Assembly (NCBI GenBank): GCA_016648135.1
Contig: JADDOH010023643.1
Location: 558,001 to 622,000 of the forward strand
Source of the DNA: Agrypnia vestita
Lineage: Eukaryota; Arthropoda; Insecta; Trichoptera; Phryganeidae
Direction: 5' to 3'
DNA: 64,000 bases
Shown: positions 56,941-64,000 of the stretch, in pieces
Position numbering within the stretch: the stretch's first letter is position 1
Layout: every line of letters begins with the position of its first letter
Notes under the pieces: generated by a model
Told to the model about the DNA's origin: nothing
Database searches by the model: none
The model's input: only the letters and a program-made list of their open reading frames with translations
Program-made: the position numbers and the translations under genes

Positions 56941-58312
56941 ACAATCTTCATGTAGGTACTAAAAATGCAATTAATAAAATAAGCAGTGTATTTCTACATA
57001 CATATTGTATAATATCTAAATACTTCACAACAATCATGAATCGAAGAACTGCAGTTGGGAATAATGGTTAGGGATACATACCCCTAAAACGCTTATAGCT
57101 GCAATATATACACACGTACTTTTACAAATCGAATAATATTTTTAACAGCAACATATAAATAGAGGACAGTAAAATGAGGTTTCCAGGTTTCATTGTGTTG
57201 GTTCCTATTGCTATAAACCTTATTACAACGAAAGTCGATTTTCAAATATCGTCGCCGTATATATAAGCCTATGTGCCGTTTAATACATTCTCAGATGAAT
57301 GAATCAAATTGTCAATTTTTCATATAAATAATAGAGATATACTAAAAAAAACATTGCCGTTCATGTGGCAAGTCTGCCTAGTATTTATTTAAAATATTTA
57401 TTTATAAATTTAGTCTGTGCAATTATTTTTTAAAACAGTTTCATTCGTTTATCTCAGAATGTACTAAAACGGCACAATGGCTTAATTATATATACAGCGA
57501 CGATATATTATTGATTCAATATAGGTATACAAGCTTCACATTTAGAGATTTCAACAAAACAATTACATACTTACATTTTTAAATAATTACATATTTATAT
57601 TAAGAGATTTAAGCAAAATACAAACACATTTACTTATTATAGTTATTTACTTGGGGTATAAAATTAACACAAAATAAGAAATTGACAATTTTTTGTCAAT
57701 GTGTTCATTTCTACAGGACTTGTTAACCTCGGTAAAATCTTAAGATCTCTAAATCGAAAGTACTAGAATAGCTTATGATGAATAATTTTAATACTTAAGT
57801 CAATGTATACGTTTTTTAATATCCCTGACATTGGATAGCATTTAAATAACATCTGCCAAATAACAACAGAATGACAAAAAGATTATTTCATTTAAAAAGA
57901 TGACAGTTGGAAGATTTATTGACTTATTGACGTCATTATAATATTTTTATTACAGAATGAATCAGTAAATGATATTTAAATATACTAATGTAAGCAATCT
58001 CAGGATGAAATGCGAACAAACATTTACATATCAATATGTAATATTCGTATACACGAATGAGCGAGAGTTACATCATATTATGGATATATGTATGTGAACC
58101 AAATCACAAGGCAATTAATTATCTCAACAGTTGTGAATTGATGAAGCTTAATTTTTGTTTATGCAATTTAAGTAAATGAAATTACGTATTTCTTAACAAT
58201 AAATATGAAAAGCCTGGTAATGTTACAAGATTTAAATTATAAAAAAAACGGGGTTAATGTTTTGATCTTGTCTCAGTCCATGCACACTTTATACATGTCC
58301 CGATTTTTTACT
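56941..58312. other. AT-rich span, no gene seen
   Basis: 57535-57620 has two loosely repeated TTTAGAGATTT(C/A)AA...ACATACTTACAT segments. Confidence 0.5.
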
Positions 58313-58552
58313 CCCATTCTTTTAACTCGTAGCGTCTGCGGTTTGTCTGCCGGAAAAACTTTGGATCGATTTTTAACCCTTTTCCCGTGATCCAATCGAG
58401 CTGAAACTTTGCAGGCAAACTCTTGGCGATGATAAAAATGATTTATAAAATTTTAGTTAAAAAAAAATTAATAATTATAGTATAAATTTGGATTTTTCGA
58501 AATTCTAATGGTTTTTTCAAATTGGGTTCAATTAGAAACGGAGTATAATAAA
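58313..58552 (-). repeat. Dispersed repeat R1, copy 2
   Basis: Inverse of 1430-1728 with about 85% matching by eye, lacking the 52-base insert. Confidence 0.75.
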
Positions 58553-58759
58553 AGCTAGCTTTTTATAGGTTAGTTTTTTTTTAACATTTCCCTGACTTGT
58601 TAATGTATGTATGGAATTAAATAAATGTAATGCAGGGCAATCAAATCTTATTGCTTCTATCAGGAATGCACACGTTATAGAATTCTAAACATTTCCCAAT
58701 TAAATTCAGCTCCATAAAATTATTAAATATGAATACGTTAGTATAACAAAGTAATTATT

Positions 58760-59060
58760 TCTACCAGGAGTACATAGAACAAAGGAACGCTTCCCGAAAA
58801 ATTCATTGCAGCATTTTCGAGAAATGGCACGTGTGGCTACCGTCAAAGAAAGTTTCCTCCAGATTTTTAGGTTGTACTGATTGGAATGTCATTATAATAA
58901 GAGCTCGTTCCGGAGAGCATGAAAAAAGAAGGATATGACGGAAAGGATACGCCGAAAGACAGGACTATTTTGTAAGGCCTGTTGCGCTGAAGAATGGCAG
59001 TTGCCTCTGACGGATTCGGGCCAAACCGAGAGTGGAAAATTTCGATTGTTTACAGCGTTT
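58760..59060. promoter_or_regulatory. GC-richer island
   Basis: Contains AATGGCACGTGTGGCTACCG (E-box CACGTG), GAGCTCGTTCCGGAGAGC and GGATTCGGGCCAAACCGAG. The short frame starting at 58935 resembles no protein I know. Confidence 0.3.
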
Positions 59061-59751
59061 CATAAAAATATTATTTCAATTTTTAATTCAATAAATGCTT
59101 TGCTTTTGATAAAAACATTTTTATTGAATTTGTGGAGGTTCAAAAAAACAAAACGTACCTATTCCACTGATTTCTTTAATAAAAATATCCCGCACAAATA
59201 ATTAAATGTATCCGTCATTCGACGAATCACCATCATACGACGAAGATGTGTATAATATTTTTTCATTTTTTGGTATTAAATTTATTCAAACTCACATTAT
59301 TAATTTTATATGATCAAAACCGACAGAATGACAGTTATTTTGGTATCGATTTTTTGGTTTTACCTAAACCTTATTCAATTATTCTCTTTTAAATTTGACA
59401 ACTATTTTTACCAGTGCAGAAGCCTTCGATAGCTTTTTTAGATCTAATATTGAATAAACCTGAAATGAATTAATGCCATTTGCCGGGAATTAATCAATAA
59501 CTTTGGCGATGCGTAAGACACCTGTACTAAGCAAATTTTAGAAACTTAAAATTTCTTACAATTTTATCCAAAATTAAGTTTTATGTATTGAATTAAAATT
59601 TGTCAAATTATATCAATATTGGTTAAAAAATTAATTAAACTAGGGAATTTTAAAAAAGAAAAGCTCTTTTATGGACATCTTGGTGGCGGTTAAAATATTA
59701 TTAAACTCATGATATGATTTAATGTCTGAGATATAAAAGCAGAGACATCAA
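59061..59751. other. AT-rich span, no gene seen
   Basis: No recognised element. Confidence 0.5.
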
Positions 59752-59965
59752 TATCCAAAAAATTTAAAAAATGTTTTGAATGCAGTCACGGAGGATAAGA
59801 TACCTACTAATTTAAAATATATTGAATTCTAGATTTTATGTATCTTGCCTACCAAAATCATGTTTCCTATAAATTTACAGGCTATGTTTTCCGTAAATTG
59901 TCAAAATTCATTATAAATTAGTAGGTAATCCTCGATTACTGCATTAAATTTCTTTTGGATATATC
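59752..59965. mobile_element. Foldback element, ~100-bp inverted arms
   Basis: ATATCCAAAA, AATGCAGT, GAGGATAAGATACCTACTAATTT at left match the inverse of AAATTAGTAGGTAATCCTC, ACTGCATT, TTTTGGATAT at right. The centre is near 59865-59885 (CCTATAAATTTACAGG). No coding content. Confidence 0.6.
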
Positions 59966-60110
59966 ATATCTATATCAAAACTTTTTCCTGATTTTAAAAT
60001 TATTATTTTTTTAATGAATTTCAAATTGATTTATTAATAACAAATAATATTAACACAGTTATCTTTTTTGAGATTTTAAAAATATAATAAAAAAATAGGT
60101 AGTTGTATTT

Positions 60111-60374
60111 TTGATAAAACATTTCAATCTAGAAGTATTTGACTGCCGCCATCCTAAATACCGACACGGCCATCATCTTAGTAAGTCCTTCGCGGTGACA
60201 AGTCCTGGGGTACCAGGTACCTCACCGACCCTTCGATCAATCAGACCTTTCGTTTGCTACTTGGTGACTGGTGACACAGGCGCCCAAAGGGCTGGAGCCA
60301 GATATTATAATTCAGGGATGAACTGGCATTCAACTTTACTTGCGGATTTTTTGCCCCGACGTAAGCTTAATTGA
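60111..60374 (+). other. Unrecognised 87-codon frame in a GC-richer block
   Basis: The plus-strand frame reads MIKHFNLEVFDCRHPKYRHG and later SPGVPGTSPTLRSIRPFVCY. I do not recognise it, there is no splice or promoter context, and it may be chance. It is noted because composition shifts sharply at 60135 and 60370. Confidence 0.2.
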
Positions 60375-62129
60375 AAACGGTTGCCTTTATTATTTTTTTT
60401 TCTTTCCAGGTTGTAAGGTATAGAATCAAAAAAGAACCAAAATTATAAATGAAAAATTCTTTACATATTATTCGTGAATGGAGCCAATATAGATAAGTGA
60501 TTGAATATTTTAACCAGTGACACTGACCGTTATTTAAGATTTGTTTCTGATTACGTCGATGATCGGTAACTAATTTTTGTAGTTTGATGGGCAACCATTG
60601 CTACTAGACAACAATTGTATCTTAGTTATCAATCATCCATATAATCAGATACAAATTTTAAATAAATGTACTGAAAAAAACGGTTAAATTAACGGTTTAA
60701 CTAACCAGTAGTAATAAACATTCAATCTATCAAGAGGTGTATACATATATTTTAGACTTTCCTTGCCATGTCTGTTTTATTAAATCCTTTAAGTTTGTAT
60801 ATACCTACTGCTCACGGTTGTATTTCTTGGTGGATCACACAGAAAGAATAATAATAACAAATATAGAAAATTCGTAATTAAAACGTAAATGTATAAAGAA
60901 ATATAACTCAACTATTTTGTATATTTATTCGTCGTATTGAGTAAAAAAATAATTCCGACCTCCGCAGTGCTTGTATGATAAGATACGTCAAATCATGTTG
61001 GTAATAATGATAGTTCTACAGTCCATCACAGGCACAGACTGACAAATATAGTCTATTGAAATACTATTCGGCAGAAGATTAGATGGAAGGACGTAAAGGA
61101 AGGTAGAACCTGCCTAAGTCATCACTGAAATAGCAAGAAAGAACGTGTTTATACTGAACGGTACACTCTCACTAGGGAAACTCAAACGTATCAAATTTGT
61201 TTATATAGCAACTATCTGAATCCAAAAATATCTTAATTTTTAATATCTCTAAAGTAAAGATTTTTTTAATCTGCGTTTATAACTCGTCCTAGGAAGGGTG
61301 CGAAGTTACAAAAATTGTTGGATAGTTTCTGTGAAAATATGAAAAAAATTAATTAGCATTTTTCAAATTGCTGACAGTAGGTGCATGCACTCGTTCGTTT
61401 TCTACATATTTGAAAAATGTGCCTGAAAATGTTTTCCAAATGTGTATTTCAAAGGAAACTGACTTCAATTAAAAGTAATGTTTTTCAAAATATTTTCAAA
61501 TTGTTCTACATGTGACGCATAGAAGAACATTGCGTTATTGTTTATAAGGTTCAGAGGGATTAATAAACAAAACCGCCACAATGTGATTGACTATCCCGAT
61601 TTTATAAACAAAAATGTTTCTAAAATATATAAACATGTTTTCGCAAGTACTTATCAGTTAAAAAACTGCCGCTAGTACCAAATAATTGTATTCAAACACG
61701 TCATACTCACAGATTAAAAAAACTATGGCCCTCCTCGTGTATATTTAACACACATTTACAATGCAGTTAAATAAAGTACGTAAAGATATCTTTTTGTAAT
61801 AAAGACGACTAACTTACTAGGACATTATACTTTTACTGTGTTTTTAGTTTAACCTTTTCATGATTGTTTGAAAATTTATAGGCTCGTAGTATTTTTTAAA
61901 CAAGTTGATTGAAATTTACCAAAAAATTTACATTAATTCATGTCTTTATATTTTGGTGGTTTGTGCTCACACTTTATTTTCGTCAATTGCATAGTAGCAG
62001 TTATTTGCATAATTACCGCTTATTTTAAGTAATCAATTAAAAATATATAATATCTTTTGCCGGAAAATGTTTTTTCTCTTTTTTAATGCGAGGTATCAAA
62101 TAAGCATATTCCATATAAAGTTGGTGTTA
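60375..62129. other. AT-rich span, no gene seen
   Basis: No recognised element. Confidence 0.5.
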
Positions 62130-62470
62130 CCGTTGTGACTGATTGAAGGACCCCGCTACATCACGAGCCGCAGGAGCGGCTGACGGGGCGCTGTACTTGT
62201 AGCGCAGTAATTGACACACATTCATCATTTGATCCGATTCTGCCCTCGTCCCAGGGAAGGAACTGGAGCAGACCATAGTGTATCGAATCCCACCGCCAGC
62301 GACGTACAAACTAAAGAGAATTCGGGAAGACAGAAAGACACCAAGACCCCCGAGAAGAATATTGTCGGAATAGTCTTTCCAAACTTTGTATATGGGACAC
62401 AGACAATTAGAGCGAATGAAGATAGTCGCGTTAGAGATGTAGTGCTGGTGTAAGAGTAAAACTGGTTGTT
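62130..62470. other. GC-richer island with opposed short frames
   Basis: Begins ACCCCGCTACATCACGAGCC and GCTGACGGGGCGCTGTAC, and holds CGTCCCAGGGAAGGAACTGG. Frames of 80 (+) and 137 (-) codons overlap; neither shows a domain. Candidate non-coding conserved element or old repeat. Confidence 0.3.
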
Positions 62471-62543
62471 GTAGTGGCTGAAATACTCGTCTCATTTCAA
62501 AGGCGTAACTTAGTACCATTGTAATGGTACAATGGTACAAAGT

Positions 62544-62584
62544 GGTGAAGCTAATATTAGCGTGGCACTTATATTAGCTTCACC
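62544..62584. other. Perfect 14-bp hairpin (13-base loop)
   Basis: GGTGAAGCTAATAT (62544-62557) pairs with ATATTAGCTTCACC (62571-62584). It directly follows a TGGTAC-repeated stretch (62514-62539). Confidence 0.6.
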
Positions 62585-62625
62585 TGTTTGTCTGGACGGA
62601 ATATTATAATCGACATTTCACGCAC

Positions 62626-62690
62626 TTCCCAATGTCCAGTCGAGCTAAAACTTTGCACACAGACGTATTCTCGATGACAATACACGAATC
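62626..62690 (-). repeat. Short fragment of dispersed repeat R1
   Basis: GTCGAGCTAAAACTTTGCA and TCTCGATGACAAT align with the R1 segment at 58385-58435. Confidence 0.45.
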
Positions 62691-64000
62691 AATTCACTAA
62701 TTAATCAATTAATCCATCATAATTAATGATTTAAAACTTTTACGTGAGAAATGAGTTAATAAGATCATCAAAAGAAGGCGGTAGTTTCCTACCGAAGTGA
62801 TTTTGTACGATGCGTAATATTAAGACCGATTTAATATGGGAAAGTAGTTAGAGCTCACTAATATATGGCGCTAGTTTCCCTTTTTGTACGCTGATCACCA
62901 ACCGGATGGTTGAACTGGTGAAGTCTGCAACCAATGGATAACTTCAGGAAACCGTCAGGTATGAAACAGATGGCGCCGGATAGTTTTGGTACCTACTGCC
63001 AATTTGAAGATTTGAATTCTTACGGCGAAAACAATGACATGAAACCACCAGATAAACTAGCTATAATTAAATGGCTATTTTAATGTAGGCAGTAATTAAG
63101 AAAGTAGCCAGGACATTTATTTTAATTTTTTTTATTATTTATTGATTATTTTTGCATAAAAAATCCAAAATAAAAAATAAAAAATTCTTACATTTATATA
63201 ATGCACAGATTAATATAGCTAAATTTAGCATAAAAAATATAAATATGCATTAATCTAAATAATATAAAATAAAATTGAATGGAAACATTGATTCAATAAA
63301 GGCTGAATAATTATCATTACAATTATAATTATTAATTGACAACTGTTGCATCCTATTAAAAAATTGTAAGGTAATGTATTATTGCTGTGGTTATTTACCT
63401 CTCATGTAAAAAATTGAAACTGAAACTTCAATGAACGGTCGTAAAACTTCAATAATCGCCAATAATCTGAATTTGATGAGATGTGCAGATATAAACATTT
63501 TCAAAATCAATAGCAACCCAGAAAAATTAGAAATAGACTCTGATGGAAATCATGAAAAACTCCTAAGGTTTCAGAAAATGGCATCGATGTCACAAGCTGG
63601 GAAAACATGAATGGCTAAAAACACTAATATATTCATATTCAGATATAAAAAAGAGTTCTCGTAATGAAAAGATCTCTTAAGTGGTTGGAAAATGTGGAAA
63701 GTATGAATGATATTGAGAAGATGTAAAGAAATGTATAAAGCGAGTGCTGAAGGTAACAAATTATAATATATATTGGAAGACAATCCTGCTAGAAAACTTA
63801 AGAGATCCCCTCTGCCGATACCTCAGGAGAAACAGCCCGATGGTAAGCGAGTAATAGATAAATAGTATACATCTAATAAAACATATAATACGAAACCTTC
63901 AAAATGTGATGATGGGAATAAGATGAAAATACTGCGCCTAGATCGTATAATTTCTACTGGTCCATCTATACTTCTGAAGCAATAAATAACGTACATTGCT
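62691..64000. other. AT-rich end of window, no gene seen
   Basis: 63150-63270 has an imperfect inverted pair (ATGCACAGATTAATAT / ATGCATTAATCT). The right edge shows no feature. Confidence 0.45.

Noticed and set aside
62127..62540. 137-codon minus-strand frame
   Set aside because: Overlaps an 80-codon plus-strand frame; neither resembles a known protein.

Overview
The window is AT-rich eukaryotic DNA with no operon-like gene packing. It carries many truncated transposable elements: a cecropia/Hsmar1-group mariner, several RTE- and CR1-type LINE ends, Penelope-like remnants, three tRNA-derived SINE types, Helitrons and foldback elements. This mix points to an arthropod genome, most likely an insect and probably a lepidopteran. 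That placement is inference from repeat content; no host gene confirms it. I recognise no complete host protein-coding gene, rRNA, tRNA or CRISPR array. The window looks like a deep intergenic region or a very large intron.

Layout. 1-16 kb: a 200-bp palindromic MITE, SINEs, a perfect 20-bp hairpin (4261-4308), a Penelope-type inverted pair (4665-4758), GC-richer islands (2.2, 5.2, 7.2, 8.1, 14.1 and 15.7 kb) and a ~490-bp foldback element (12216-12708). 16-18 kb: a Helitron (16151-16618) beside an old CR1/L2-like LINE on the minus strand, split by a 5'-truncated RTE copy with 10-bp target duplications. 18-37 kb: SINEs, LINE ends and a dense series of Penelope-like remnants. One of these (29.7-30.3 kb) keeps a GIY-YIG endonuclease reading frame and a hammerhead-ribozyme-like core. 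38-42 kb: three LINE 3' ends, then a 2.2-kb DNA transposon (40038-42262) with perfect 30-bp terminal inverted repeats, 4-bp duplications, subterminal repeats and a decayed, intron-containing transposase gene, probably Sola-like. 42-52 kb: a Helitron 3' end, a large Penelope inverted pair (45716-46275), an internally deleted SINE, and islands. 52.4-53.8 kb: a mariner with intact ends and a 367-codon reading frame containing the complete D,D34D triad. 54-64 kb: Penelope and LINE remnants, a foldback element, islands and plain AT-rich DNA.

How the parts relate. The only gene that still looks able to encode a full protein is the mariner transposase. The LINE fragments are dead-on-arrival 3' ends. 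The most unusual theme is that at least nine loci carry variants of one motif, CTGANGA - short stem - GAAAC, on Penelope-like termini, often as inverted pairs. The GC-richer islands, several with homeodomain-type TAAT/TTTATGG words, are candidate cis-regulatory elements of a developmental gene outside the window; this cannot be proved from one sequence.
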